From Caballeronia fortuita (lineage in GTDB: Bacteria; Pseudomonadota; Gammaproteobacteria; Burkholderiales; Burkholderiaceae), in the NCBI RefSeq assembly GCF_001544835.2, contig NZ_FCNX02000018.1, positions 107,147 through 171,146 on the forward strand: DNA of 64,000 nucleotides, in the 5' to 3' direction. Under the pieces are notes generated by a model. That model ran no database searches, was not told where the DNA came from, and was given only the letters and a program-made list of their open reading frames with translations. The position numbers were made by a program, and so were the translations under genes. The first letter of the stretch is position 1; every line of letters starts with the position of its first letter. Below are positions 9,978 through 18,345 of this stretch, piece after piece.

Positions 9978-10948
9978 CGGTAAATCGCCGTGACGGGCGC
10001 AGCGCCTACGCGCGCAAATCCACGATACATGCCTTCCGTGTTGAACGGCAGCACGACGTTGCCTTTCGCATCGACAGCGATGAGTCCGCCGCGTCCTTCG
10101 ATACGCGGCAGCTTGTTCATCACGACATCGTTCGACGCTTCTTCCAGGGACACGCCGCGGTACTCCATCTGCGCCGATACGTCATACGCCGCGAGCATGC
10201 GCATGAACATTTCGCCCGTGCCCGTCGTCGAAACCGCGCAGGTCGCGTCGTTCGCGTAACAGCCCGCGCCGATCATGGGGGCATCGCCGACGCGCCCCGC
10301 CTGCTTGTTCGTGATACCGCCCGTCGATGTCGCCGCCGCGAGATGGCCGTTCGCATCGAGCGCGACCGCGCCGACGGTGCCGAACTTCTTGTCCGGATCG
10401 ATGGGATCGTTCGGGCCGTTATCGAACGAGAACTTCGTCATCGCATCGTGATCGAGCATCGTGCGCGATGTGCCGCGCGCCTTCTGCCATTGCTGATAGC
10501 GCGCATCCGTGTGGAAGTACGACGGATCGACGAGTTCGAGACCTTGCGCTGCTGCGAACGCCTCCGCGCCCGCGGCCGTGAACATCACGTGATCGCTCAC
10601 GTCGAGCACGCGGCGCGCGGCGAGCACCGGGTTCCTCACGCGCGTCACGCAACTGATCGCGCCGGCTTCGAGCGTTGCGCCGTCCATCACGGAGGCATCG
10701 AGTTCGTGTGTGCCTGCCGCCGTGAACACCGCGCCGTGGCCCGCGTTGAAGAGCGGACAATCTTCGAGCAGACGCACGGCCTCGGTGACGGCGTCGAGCG
10801 CGCTGCCGCCGTCGGCGAGCACGCGCTGGCCGGCGCTCAAAATATCGGTGAGCGCGGCGATGTAGCGCGCTTCCATCTCGGCGTTCATTGCCTGGCGCAG
10901 GAGCGTGCCCGCGCCGCCGTGAATCGCGATGACTGGTGTGACTTTCAT
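9974..10948 (-). CDS. iaaA: Isoaspartyl peptidase/L-asparaginase IaaA
   Basis: A 324-residue plant-type asparaginase (Ntn hydrolase) that hydrolyses beta-aspartyl dipeptides and asparagine after self-cleavage. The scissile bond is Gly190-Thr191 (FGTVGAVALD), Thr191 being the nucleophile. The conserved IHGGAGT N-terminus, NAGHGAV and TSTGG segments are all seen. The start at 10948 overlaps the stop of the RpiR regulator gene. It is the first enzyme gene of the operon, followed directly by gsiA, as in enteric iaaA-gsiABCD. Confidence 0.95.
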
Positions 10949-11925
10949 GATTCGCGCGGCTCCGTGTGAGTGTGGCGTTTCGCGGGCGTGCGGCGCGGCG
11001 TGTCGACGGTCTGCGTCTTCTTCGACATCGACGGCGCGACGAGCCACGGCAAAACGAATTCCGTCAATCCCGATGCCGCCTCGACCGAGCGCTTCGCCCG
11101 ATGCGCGACCGCATCGCACAGCGCTTCGATGACGGCGAGCACGGCGGTATCGCAATTCGCCGCGAGCCTGCGCTCGGCGCGGATCGCGAGCACGAGGTCC
11201 GCGACGTGCGCGAGCGGGGACGCGGCGCTGTCAGTAAGCGCGACGACGCGCAAGCCGTGATCGTGCGCGAGACGCGCGAGCGTGATGGTGTCGTCGACAT
11301 AACGCGGGAAGGCGATCGCGACGAGCACATCGCCGCGCGACGCCGTGAAGAGCCTGCGCGCCGCATGCGACGGACCGCCTGTCAGCGCGAGCGACTGCAC
11401 GTTCGCGCAATACGGCGTGAGTCCGTGCTCCATCAGACCGGCGAGAAACGCGCTCGCGCCGTAGCCGATCACGAAGACGCGCGGCGCGGCGAGAATTGTC
11501 TCGATGATCGCTTCGGCGTTCGCGCCATCGACGGATGTTTGCGCAAGACGCAGATTCGCCGCCGCCTGCGCGAGCGATGCATCGAACACTTCGGCGCCGC
11601 TCGCAGGCGATTCGAGCGCCGTGCGCAATCGCTCGACCGGCGCGATGGTCGCCTCGAAGCCGCGCACGAGCGCCTCGCGAAACGCCGGATAGCCGGAGAA
11701 GCCGAGCGCGCGCGCGAACCGGTTCGCCGTCGCGACCGACGCGCCGACCGCGCCCGCGAGTTCGTCGATACGCATCGTCGCCGAACGGAACAGGTTGGCC
11801 AGCACGAACGCTCCCATGCGCCGATGGATCGGCGTGAGCGTCGGCATGGCCGCGGCGATGCGCGCGGAGATGAGATCGTCGGCGCTCGCGGGCGCGCGAA
11901 CCCGAACCGATAGTGAGCGAGTCAT
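10945..11925 (-). CDS. MurR/RpiR-family transcriptional regulator (HTH + SIS)
   Basis: A 326-residue regulator. The N-terminal HTH_6 domain covers about 15-90 (MRIDELAGAVGASVATANRFARALGFSGY), and the SIS phosphosugar-binding domain about 130-265 (VFVIGYGASAFLAGLMEHGL; TGGPSHAARRLFTASRGDVLVAIAF). The basic C-terminal tail is of low complexity. Family members usually sense sugar phosphates, so the link to a peptide operon hints at an amino-sugar or cell-wall signal. The ATG at 11925 was chosen since the open frame further upstream crosses the AT-rich promoter. Its stop overlaps iaaA, so it heads the operon and probably regulates it. Confidence 0.88.
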   Translation of the reverse strand: MTRSLSVRVRAPASADDLISARIAAAMPTLTPIHRRMGAFVLANLFRSATMRIDELAGAVGASVATANRFARALGFSGYPAFREALVRGFEATIAPVERLRTALESPASGAEVFDASLAQAAANLRLAQTSVDGANAEAIIETILAAPRVFVIGYGASAFLAGLMEHGLTPYCANVQSLALTGGPSHAARRLFTASRGDVLVAIAFPRYVDDTITLARLAHDHGLRVVALTDSAASPLAHVADLVLAIRAERRLAANCDTAVLAVIEALCDAVAHRAKRSVEAASGLTEFVLPWLVAPSMSKKTQTVDTPRRTPAKRHTHTEPRES

Positions 11926-11948
11926 GAAATGCGCTGCACACTCATGGC

Positions 11949-12009
11949 GATGAAACGCGATGAAAGTATATTTACTCGAAAAACCCGCCAAAAAAAATTC
12001 ATTTTCATC
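11949..12009. promoter_or_regulatory. GATGAAA repeats, candidate RpiR-type operator and promoter region
   Basis: Two direct GATGAAA copies (11949-11955 and 11959-11965) face an inverted copy TTTCATC (12003-12009) across an AT-rich stretch. This lies 24-84 bases upstream of the RpiR start and before the divergent channel gene. RpiR family operators are often built from TGAAA-type repeats (family knowledge); the assignment is inferred. Confidence 0.4.
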
Positions 12010-12133
12010 GGACTCGGGTTTTCGATAACGCGGGCAAGTGGGCTGCGTCCGATGCATCGATCGCGCACGATCATGCACAATACGAAGCGCGTCGCGAGGC
12101 TAAAGCGCGCGTTTCCAGTCTCCAAACTCCCCT

Positions 12134-13399
12134 ATGAATTTCGATTTCCTGCCCGATCCGCTGCCTCATCTGCTCGCCGCCCATCCGTGGGCGCAAACGC
12201 TCGCGGGTCTCGTCTCGCTCGCGCTGATCGCGCTCTTCGTGCAGTGGGTGATGGCGCGCATCGTGCTGTATGTCGCGCATCGGCTGCTCGTGCTCGCCGG
12301 GCATCAGAAGTGGGACCGCGCGTTCATCAGGCATCGCGCGTATCACAGGCTCTGGTATGCGGTGCCGTTCGCAACCGTCGCGCTCGGCATCGACGATGTG
12401 CCGCGCATCGGCGCCTGGTCGACGATGATCGGCCGCGTCGCGCACGGCGGCGCGTGGGTCTGCATCTTCTTCGCCGCGGGCAGCGCGCTTTCCGCATGGC
12501 AGGACGTCTATGCGGACAGCAAGGAAGCGCAGACGCGCTCGATCAAGGGCTATATACAGATCGGCAAGCTGGCGCTCGCGCTCGTGTGCGGCGTGCTCGT
12601 CCTGTCGATACTGATCGATCGTTCGCCGCTCTGGATGCTCTCCGGAATCGGCGCGCTCTCCGCCGTGCTGCTGCTCGTGTTCAAGGACACGTTGCTGTCG
12701 CTCGTCGCGAGCACGCAGTTGACGTCGAACGACATGCTGCGCATCGGCGACTGGATCGAAATGCCGCAAGCCGCCGCCGATGGCTTCGTGAAGGACATCG
12801 CGCTGCATACCGTCAAGGTGCAGAACTGGGACAACACCGTGACCACGGTGCCGACCTACAAGCTCTTTTCGGAGAGCTATCGCAACTATCGGCACATGTT
12901 CGAATCGGGCGGACGGCGCATCAAGCGGACCATGCGCATCGACGCGCAATGCGTGCGCTTTCTAACCGATGAAGAGACCGCGCGCCTGAAACGCTTTCGC
13001 CTGCTGCACGATTATCTGGAACAGAAGCAGACCGAAGTGGAGCAGGCCAACCGCAATCTCGGCGAACTCGCGAACGAGCCCGCGAACCGGCGGCGGCTCA
13101 CGAACATCGGCACGTTCCGCGCGTATGGGCTCGCTTATCTGCAGCGGCATCCGGAGATCCGCCAGGACATGGCGATCATGGTCCGCATGATGGAACCCGA
13201 ATCGCAGGGCATTCCGATCGAGGTGTATTGCTTCACCGCGACGACCGCATGGACGCAGTATGAGCGCATTCAGGGCGACGTCTTCGACCATCTTCTGTCG
13301 ATTCTCCCGGAGATGGGCCTGCGGCTCTATCAGGCGCCGTCGGGCAGCGACTTCGCAGGCGTCGCGGGCCGTCTGCGCGGCGAAATGCCGACCATGTGA
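12134..13399 (+). CDS. YbdG-type mechanosensitive ion channel
   Basis: A 421-residue inner-membrane protein of the MscS superfamily, YbdG/MscM branch. Predicted helices lie at about 20-45, 75-95, 105-125 and 150-205; the pore-lining helix and beta domain are marked by GIGALSAVLLLVFKDTLLSL (about 173-192) and the following RIGDWIEMP segment. A C-terminal alpha/beta cytoplasmic domain follows, longer than in MscS itself. It likely opens on moderate membrane tension and supports osmotic-shock survival. The ATG at 12134 is close to CTCCCC-type sequence without a strong Shine-Dalgarno. Divergent from the RpiR operon. Confidence 0.9.
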   Translation: MNFDFLPDPLPHLLAAHPWAQTLAGLVSLALIALFVQWVMARIVLYVAHRLLVLAGHQKWDRAFIRHRAYHRLWYAVPFATVALGIDDVPRIGAWSTMIGRVAHGGAWVCIFFAAGSALSAWQDVYADSKEAQTRSIKGYIQIGKLALALVCGVLVLSILIDRSPLWMLSGIGALSAVLLLVFKDTLLSLVASTQLTSNDMLRIGDWIEMPQAAADGFVKDIALHTVKVQNWDNTVTTVPTYKLFSESYRNYRHMFESGGRRIKRTMRIDAQCVRFLTDEETARLKRFRLLHDYLEQKQTEVEQANRNLGELANEPANRRRLTNIGTFRAYGLAYLQRHPEIRQDMAIMVRMMEPESQGIPIEVYCFTATTAWTQYERIQGDVFDHLLSILPEMGLRLYQAPSGSDFAGVAGRLRGEMPTM

Positions 13400-13585
13400 C
13401 GCGCGCGATTCTCGCCGTCAAAAAGAATCAGGCAAGAATCCGCCATTTTTGTGTATTCACGTTGACGCTTCCCGTCCGTACGATCTAACCATCGCCGATG
13501 CGCCTTTTTTCCGCAGCTTCAACGCCGCGGCGGAGCCGTTCGTTCCGCGCATCGCCATTCAATCGTCATAAAAGGAAAACTCAAC

Positions 13586-14578
13586 GTGATCGATCGCGTC
13601 CATGCCATGCGTGTCTTTACGCGTGTCGTCGATACGAACAGTTTCACGCGCGCCGCCGAGTCGCTCGGCATGCCGCGCGCGAGTGTTTCGACGACCGTGC
13701 AACAACTCGAGGCGCTCGTCGGCGTGCAATTGCTCGCACGCACGACGCGGCGCCTGAATCTCACCGTCGACGGCGCCGCTTATTACGAGCGCTGCGCGCA
13801 GATCCTCGCCGATATCGACGAACTCGAATCCGGTTTCGGCGCGGGCGAGGAGCGTCTGCGCGGGCGGCTGCGCGTCGAAATGCCGGATACCGTCGCGACG
13901 TCGATCGTCGTGCCCGCGCTGCCGGAGTTTCACGCGCGTTATCCGCACATCGAACTGTCGATCGGGATCGGCAACCGGAATGTCGATCTCGTCGGCGAAG
14001 GTGTCGATTGCAGCGTGCAGCTCGGAGAATTGCCGGATTCCGGTCTGATCGCGCGCCGGCTCGGCATGCTCGAACAGGTGACGTGCGCGAGTCCCGCGTA
14101 TCTGGAAAAGCACGGCATGCCGGAAACGCTCGACGAACTCGCGCAGCATGTCGCGGTGAATTGTCTGTCCGAGAAGAGCGGACGCCCCGCCGATTTCGAC
14201 TTCGACGTGGACGGCGAGGCCGTCACCATGAAGATGCGCGGTTTCGTGCAGGTCGCCGACGAGCACGCGTACCTCGCGTGCGGCGTCGAAGGGCTCGGGC
14301 TGATCCAGCCGCTGCGCATCGCGGCGCAGCCTTATCTGCGTTCCGGACAACTGCGCGAAGTGCTGCCGCAATGGAAGTCGCCGCCGCTCGAGGTGTCGGT
14401 GGCATTCCTGAAAAGCCGTCAGGCGACGCCGCGCGTGTCGGTGTTCGTCGACTGGCTCGCGACGCTTTTCGAGCGTTCGCAGCAGATCGACGCCACGCTG
14501 ACGAGCCTGTATCGCGCGGCGCAGCGTCGCGGGCCGACGCGCCGCGATCGGCCGGAGGAAGAAACCGCCGACGCGTGA
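13586..14578 (+). CDS. LysR-family transcriptional regulator
   Basis: A 330-residue LysR regulator with an N-terminal winged HTH (residues 1-60; VVDTNSFTRAAESLGMPRAS) and a LysR substrate-binding domain (about 90-300). The short spacing and PALPEFHARYPHIELSIGIG start of the effector domain resemble the CrgA/DsdC-like group 8 often annotated as LysR from Burkholderia. The start codon is GTG at 13586 with AAAAGGAAAAC in front. No divergent target is adjacent (the channel gene is upstream on the same strand), so the regulon is unknown. The 17-residue basic tail (RRGPTRRDRPEE) is unusual but not diagnostic. Confidence 0.88.
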   Translation: MIDRVHAMRVFTRVVDTNSFTRAAESLGMPRASVSTTVQQLEALVGVQLLARTTRRLNLTVDGAAYYERCAQILADIDELESGFGAGEERLRGRLRVEMPDTVATSIVVPALPEFHARYPHIELSIGIGNRNVDLVGEGVDCSVQLGELPDSGLIARRLGMLEQVTCASPAYLEKHGMPETLDELAQHVAVNCLSEKSGRPADFDFDVDGEAVTMKMRGFVQVADEHAYLACGVEGLGLIQPLRIAAQPYLRSGQLREVLPQWKSPPLEVSVAFLKSRQATPRVSVFVDWLATLFERSQQIDATLTSLYRAAQRRGPTRRDRPEEETADA

Positions 14579-14591
14579 TGCAAGCGTCGCG

Positions 14592-14888
14592 CTATCGCAC
14601 TGGCGTGGCGGCATTCGCGCCCACGACCGTATTCCATTTGCGCACTTCCCATCGCTCGACGAGCCCGTTCGTCACGTAAGGATCGTTCTTCGCGAAAGCC
14701 TCGGCGGCGGCCGGTGAATCGCTGTGAAAAAGCAGCATTGCGCGATCCGAGGGCGCATCGAGCGCGCCCGCGAGCACGATCTCCCCGCGCTCCACCGCCG
14801 CCCATGCGAGGGCCAGATGCGCGTCGCGGAATTCCGCGCGCCGCTCCAGATAGTCTGAACGAAGTTCATAAATCAACAGGTAGTGCAT
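14592..14888 (-). CDS. YciI-family protein
   Basis: A 98-residue ferredoxin-like fold protein of the YciI/YCII family. It starts MHYLLIYELRSDYLERRAEF and contains the characteristic DAPSDRAMLLFHSDSP and FAKNDPYV segments; the conserved His-Asp dyad of the family has its Asp in NDPY. Function in most genomes is unknown, though some relatives are dehalogenase- or muconolactone-isomerase-like. The ATG at 14888 has an excellent AAAGGAGA Shine-Dalgarno, ruling out the longer frame. Convergent with the LysR gene (13-base gap). Confidence 0.88.
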   Translation of the reverse strand: MHYLLIYELRSDYLERRAEFRDAHLALAWAAVERGEIVLAGALDAPSDRAMLLFHSDSPAAAEAFAKNDPYVTNGLVERWEVRKWNTVVGANAATPVR

Positions 14889-14927
14889 CGCCAATCTCCT
14901 TTCAGTGGCACGCAGGCGCATCATCGC

Positions 14928-14961
14928 CTTAGTTTGTCCTATTTCCGAGATCGAAACTAAG
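14928..14961. promoter_or_regulatory. Inverted repeat between YciI and small Cys-protein genes
   Basis: CTTAGTTT and AAACTAAG are perfect 8-base arms separated by 18 bases, in the gap between two divergent genes. A second shorter dyad CGATA-ACG-TATCG follows at 14991-15003. It is probably an operator for an unknown regulator. Confidence 0.4.
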
Positions 14962-15037
14962 AGTTCAATCGGATGTCTCTGATCGTCTAACGATAACGTA
15001 TCGAAGATCATGTGCGGATACTGTCAAGGACTCTGCC

Positions 15038-15274
15038 ATGAACCGCGATCAACCTCCCTGCAACATGTGCGCGAAGCACGATTGCCGCGCATGCGCGTGG
15101 ACATCGCCGCTCGACGCCTCATACCGCGCGCTCCTCCGCTCCCATTCCATGCTGTCGCTCGTCGCGCTTTCCGTACAGAACCCGGAACCCGCGCCCGCGG
15201 AACCGTCCTGGCTGGCCGTCGCGGGGAAGCGCATCGTCAACTTCTTCTCGGAACTGACGCTGCGCGCACGCTGA
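15038..15274 (+). CDS. Small four-cysteine protein of unknown function
   Basis: A 78-residue open frame starting ATG at 15038, ten bases after AAGGA. Residues 8-19 have the spacing C-X2-C-X4-C-X2-C (CNMCAKHDCRAC), which looks like a zinc knuckle or small Fe-S site. The rest has a short hydrophobic stretch (SMLSLVALSV) and an amphipathic C-terminus (WLAVAGKRIVNFFSEL). Codon third positions are GC-rich, as in neighbouring genes. I know no named family. It lies alone between the divergent YciI gene and the OmpA fusion gene. Confidence 0.55.
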   Translation: MNRDQPPCNMCAKHDCRACAWTSPLDASYRALLRSHSMLSLVALSVQNPEPAPAEPSWLAVAGKRIVNFFSELTLRAR

Positions 15275-15413
15275 GAGAACGCAATTTCAGTCGTTTGAAA
15301 ACACCATTTTCGTAAAGATGTTTGCACGAATCTTTTTAGGATAACTGTGCATATAGAATGCGCCACACCCTCGCGCTTGCGTCAAGCGCTCATGTAGAAA
15401 GGAAATTCAGTCG

Positions 15414-17219
15414 ATGAGCATCAATCTGGTCCAGGCGGTCAACGCCGCGATCTCGGAACCCATCGCGGAGCAATTGTCGCAGCAGTTCGGCATTCCGGGG
15501 CAGATCGTCCGGCAACTCGCATCACGTATCGCGCCCGGACTCGTGGCATCGCTGATGGACCGGGCGACGCTCGTTCCCGGCTCGCAGTCGGTGTTCTCCG
15601 TCATCATGCAGCAGGAGACGAATGCCTATATCGCGGATCAGCTACCGAAACTGATCGCGACCACTGGCGGGCTCAAGCAGCTCGAAACCAACGGTCATAT
15701 GCTCGCCGCGCTCGCGACCGGACAGCGCGTCGACGCTCTGACCGACGCCGTATCGGCCGAAACGGGCGTTCCCACGCAAGCGACGTCGGCGCTCGCCGGC
15801 ATCGTCGCCGCCGTGCTGTTCGGCGTGATGAAGCGGCACTTCCTGCTCGCGCAGTGGGGTCTGCCGCAGCTTCCCAAGCTGTTGCGCGAACAGGTCGGCG
15901 AGATCAATGGGTCGATGTCGAACGCGGTGGCTACGGCTATCGGCGTCGGCAATACGGAAGGCTTCACCAGTTGCATCACGCCGCGCCTGGATACGGTCGC
16001 TTCGAGCCTCGAACCGCACACCGATCGAGATGTCGCGATGGTGGCGGCGGGAGCGCTCCCGCCCGAGCCGGCCATGAAGGCGGCCCCGCAAAGCGCGCCT
16101 GTTTCGAAACCCGTGACGCCGCCCCCGCCGCCGATGCGCGCGCCCGTGCGCAAGCCGTCGCCGAAGCGTTCGAACAAATGGGTCTGGATGCTGTTCGCGG
16201 TGCTGGCCGCCATTCTCGCGCTGGTCTATTACCGCGGCTTCACGCATAGCGGCAGTGTCGATCTGAGCGCCGCGCCCGCCACGCAGCAGGTCGCGAGCGA
16301 GCCGGAGCCCGCTTCGTCGGCCATGCCGCCGGTTACGGCGATTACGACCGAAGCGCCGGCTGCGGCGCCCATCGATCCGCCGGAGGCCTCCACGAGCGCG
16401 GCGGCATCCAAGCCCGCACCCGCATCCTGGAAAGACGCGCAGTTGCTGTTCAACGTCAATGCTTCGGGCGCTCCGGCGATCGAGGCGACCGTTGGCACGG
16501 AAGCAGAGAAGAAGCATCTGATCGATGCGCTGACTGCGCGCTTCGGAAAGGCCTATACCGCGACCGTTTCGGTCGTTCCCGAAACGCGTCCGGCAACCTG
16601 GCTCTCGCGTCTGAACGACTTCTTCCCGCTCATGGCCGTGCCCGGTGCGGAAGCTAAGATCAGCGGCTCGAAAGTCGAACTGAGCGGCACGGCGGCGAGC
16701 GCGAAGTCGGGCTGGACGGATCGTCTGCGCGGCGCGCTCGGCGGCATGTTCCAGGTCGCAGCGTTCGACGTCGACGGCGCAGTCGCCACCGCGACGCAAT
16801 CCTTTCGCAGCGCGATGAAGAGCCTGCTCGCCACCGAAACGCCCTGCTCCGGCAGCAAGCTGACGCGCGTGCTGGACCTCCAGGTCGTCAACTTCGCGCG
16901 CTCGAGCGCGCAAGTGCCTGAAAGCGCATACGCCACGCTCGGCGAAACGGCCCAATTGCTCAAAAATTGCGCCGCGAAAGGTTCGATGGTCAATCTCGAA
17001 GTCGCTGGATTCTCGGACGCGCAAGGCGCGGCATCCGCGAAACTGGAAGTGTCGAAGGAACGCGCTCAGGCGGTCCGCGGATACCTCGTTCGAAACGGCG
17101 TCCCGCCGCAATCGCTCACGGCCGCAGGCTACGGCGACGCGAACCCGATCGCCGACAACGATACCGCCAGCGGACGTTTCGCGAATCGCCGGATCGAGTT
17201 TGTCGTCAGAAAGGGCTAA
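15414..17219 (+). CDS. DUF937-like / OmpA-domain membrane-anchored protein
   Basis: A 601-residue protein. Residues 1-200 resemble DUF937 (repeated QLASRIAPGLVASLMDRA-type helices). A proline-rich stretch (230-250) leads into one membrane helix (about 256-273, WVWMLFAVLAAILALVYYRG). Then come an Ala/Pro/Ser-rich periplasmic linker (280-345), a BON-like region (345-480) and a C-terminal OmpA peptidoglycan-binding domain (about 490-601; NFARSSAQVPESAY, AGFSDAQG, RFANRRIEFVV). It should be anchored in the inner membrane with the OmpA domain bound to peptidoglycan. No signal peptide precedes the DUF937 part, so that part is cytoplasmic. Single cistron with its own terminator. Confidence 0.8.
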   Translation: MSINLVQAVNAAISEPIAEQLSQQFGIPGQIVRQLASRIAPGLVASLMDRATLVPGSQSVFSVIMQQETNAYIADQLPKLIATTGGLKQLETNGHMLAALATGQRVDALTDAVSAETGVPTQATSALAGIVAAVLFGVMKRHFLLAQWGLPQLPKLLREQVGEINGSMSNAVATAIGVGNTEGFTSCITPRLDTVASSLEPHTDRDVAMVAAGALPPEPAMKAAPQSAPVSKPVTPPPPPMRAPVRKPSPKRSNKWVWMLFAVLAAILALVYYRGFTHSGSVDLSAAPATQQVASEPEPASSAMPPVTAITTEAPAAAPIDPPEASTSAAASKPAPASWKDAQLLFNVNASGAPAIEATVGTEAEKKHLIDALTARFGKAYTATVSVVPETRPATWLSRLNDFFPLMAVPGAEAKISGSKVELSGTAASAKSGWTDRLRGALGGMFQVAAFDVDGAVATATQSFRSAMKSLLATETPCSGSKLTRVLDLQVVNFARSSAQVPESAYATLGETAQLLKNCAAKGSMVNLEVAGFSDAQGAASAKLEVSKERAQAVRGYLVRNGVPPQSLTAAGYGDANPIADNDTASGRFANRRIEFVVRKG

Positions 17220-17251
17220 GCGAGAACCCTACTCGCGTGATTCCGCTCACG

Positions 17252-17289
17252 ACGCCGTCGCACGAAAGCGCGACGGCGTTTTGCTTTTT
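17252..17289 (+). terminator. Rho-independent terminator after the OmpA-domain gene
   Basis: ACGCCGTCGC and GCGACGGCGT form a perfect 10-bp stem with an eight-base loop, followed by TTTGCTTTTT. It starts 33 bases after the stop codon. Confidence 0.9.
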
Positions 17290-17318
17290 GCGCGCGCCGT
17301 CAGCGCCTCGCAGCCGGT

Positions 17319-17807
17319 CTAGTTCGGCTTTGCGAAATCGTTCTCGGCCCAACGCTCGGCGCTTGCCTTGCTGAGCTTGAATGCGGGCGACACGCGCACG
17401 AACGCGAGTTGCGCGCCATACGCATCGAAGGCCTTGAGATTGGCGTACGGATCGTCTTCATCCGGAACGATCTCCAGCGTGACGGTGATGTCCTCGCCCG
17501 CTACGCCGATGGTGACATTCTTGTTCAGCATCGCGTGACGCTGCTGTTCATGCCGCCGCAATACTTCCGATGCCGTCTTGACCAGCGTGCGGAACGCGTT
17601 GGCATCGAGCGGCTTGGGATTTTTCTTGTCGCGGCCCATTGTCCACGGGCCGACGAGCGCAGGCTCCGCCTCGCCCGTCTGGATCATCTCGACGGCCCAG
17701 CCGTCGTCGTCTTCGTTCTTGATCACGCGCGCGGTCCAGCCGTCGTCGCGCCACAGGCGGTCTTCGTGGATCGCGTCCTCGGTGGAGGAAAAGTCGGAAT
17801 CGGTCAT
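17319..17807 (-). CDS. Conserved hypothetical acidic protein
   Basis: A 162-residue soluble protein, acidic at its N-terminus (MTDSDFSSTEDAIHEDRLWRDDGW). Trp-rich segments (DDDGWAVEMIQ, GPWTMGRDKK) are followed by a mixed alpha/beta C-terminus. No signal peptide, membrane helix or known motif. Strong coding character and a clean ATG at 17807 support a real gene. Convergent with the OmpA-domain gene. Function unknown; I believe similar proteins are widespread in Burkholderiaceae but cannot verify this here. Confidence 0.7.
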   Translation of the reverse strand: MTDSDFSSTEDAIHEDRLWRDDGWTARVIKNEDDDGWAVEMIQTGEAEPALVGPWTMGRDKKNPKPLDANAFRTLVKTASEVLRRHEQQRHAMLNKNVTIGVAGEDITVTLEIVPDEDDPYANLKAFDAYGAQLAFVRVSPAFKLSKASAERWAENDFAKPN

Positions 17808-18009
17808 GGTGTGAAGGCATGCAGTGAGGCAATGCGACGAATTTTACCTTGGGGCGGCGCGCGGCATCGTTTGTGCTTCGAGGGTTGGCCGAACGGCCAG
17901 TGTCATACCCAAACGCATTGCGCCGTGCTAATTTGAATAGGCCGGGATCATCCGGAATCCATCCGCAACGCTATCAAGAAGCCTTAAAACTCTGCCAAGG
18001 AGCAACCGC

Positions 18010-18261
18010 ATGCTTGCATTCATCGGTACTTTGATCGTCGGACTCGTCGTCGGTCTCATTGCGCGGGCCATCAAGCCAGGCGACGACAGCATGGGCTGGA
18101 TCATGACCATCGTCCTCGGCATCGCGGGCTCGCTGATTGCGGGCTATGTCGGCCGGGCGCTAGGCTGGTATCAGCCGGGACAGCCGGCGGGCTGGATCGC
18201 CTCGGTGATCGGCGCGATCATCCTGCTCGTCATCTGGGGCATGATCCGCAAGCGCGCCTGA
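18010..18261 (+). CDS. GlsB/YeaQ/YmgE-family stress-response membrane protein
   Basis: An 83-residue protein with three closely spaced hydrophobic helices and the family signature GLIARAIKPGDDSMGWIMTI, then LGIAGSLIAGYVGRALGW. This transglycosylase-associated family is found in most bacteria; members are induced by stress and stationary phase, with no known enzymatic activity. AAGGAGCAACCGC precedes the ATG at 18010. Stand-alone gene closed by a strong bidirectional terminator. Confidence 0.92.
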   Translation: MLAFIGTLIVGLVVGLIARAIKPGDDSMGWIMTIVLGIAGSLIAGYVGRALGWYQPGQPAGWIASVIGAIILLVIWGMIRKRA

Positions 18262-18310
18262 GGGCACGTCGGGCATGTAAGTGCCGTGCCTCGTCGTTTC
18301 ATTTTTTGCA

Positions 18311-18345
18311 AAACGCCTCGTCGGCATTCGAACGAGGCGTTTTTT
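18311..18345. terminator. Bidirectional terminator between glsB-like gene and hutI
   Basis: AAACGCCTCGT and ACGAGGCGTTT form a perfect 11-bp stem around a ten-base loop, with T-runs on both sides. It ends the plus-strand membrane protein gene and the minus-strand hutUI operon, the last T touching the hutI stop. Confidence 0.9.
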
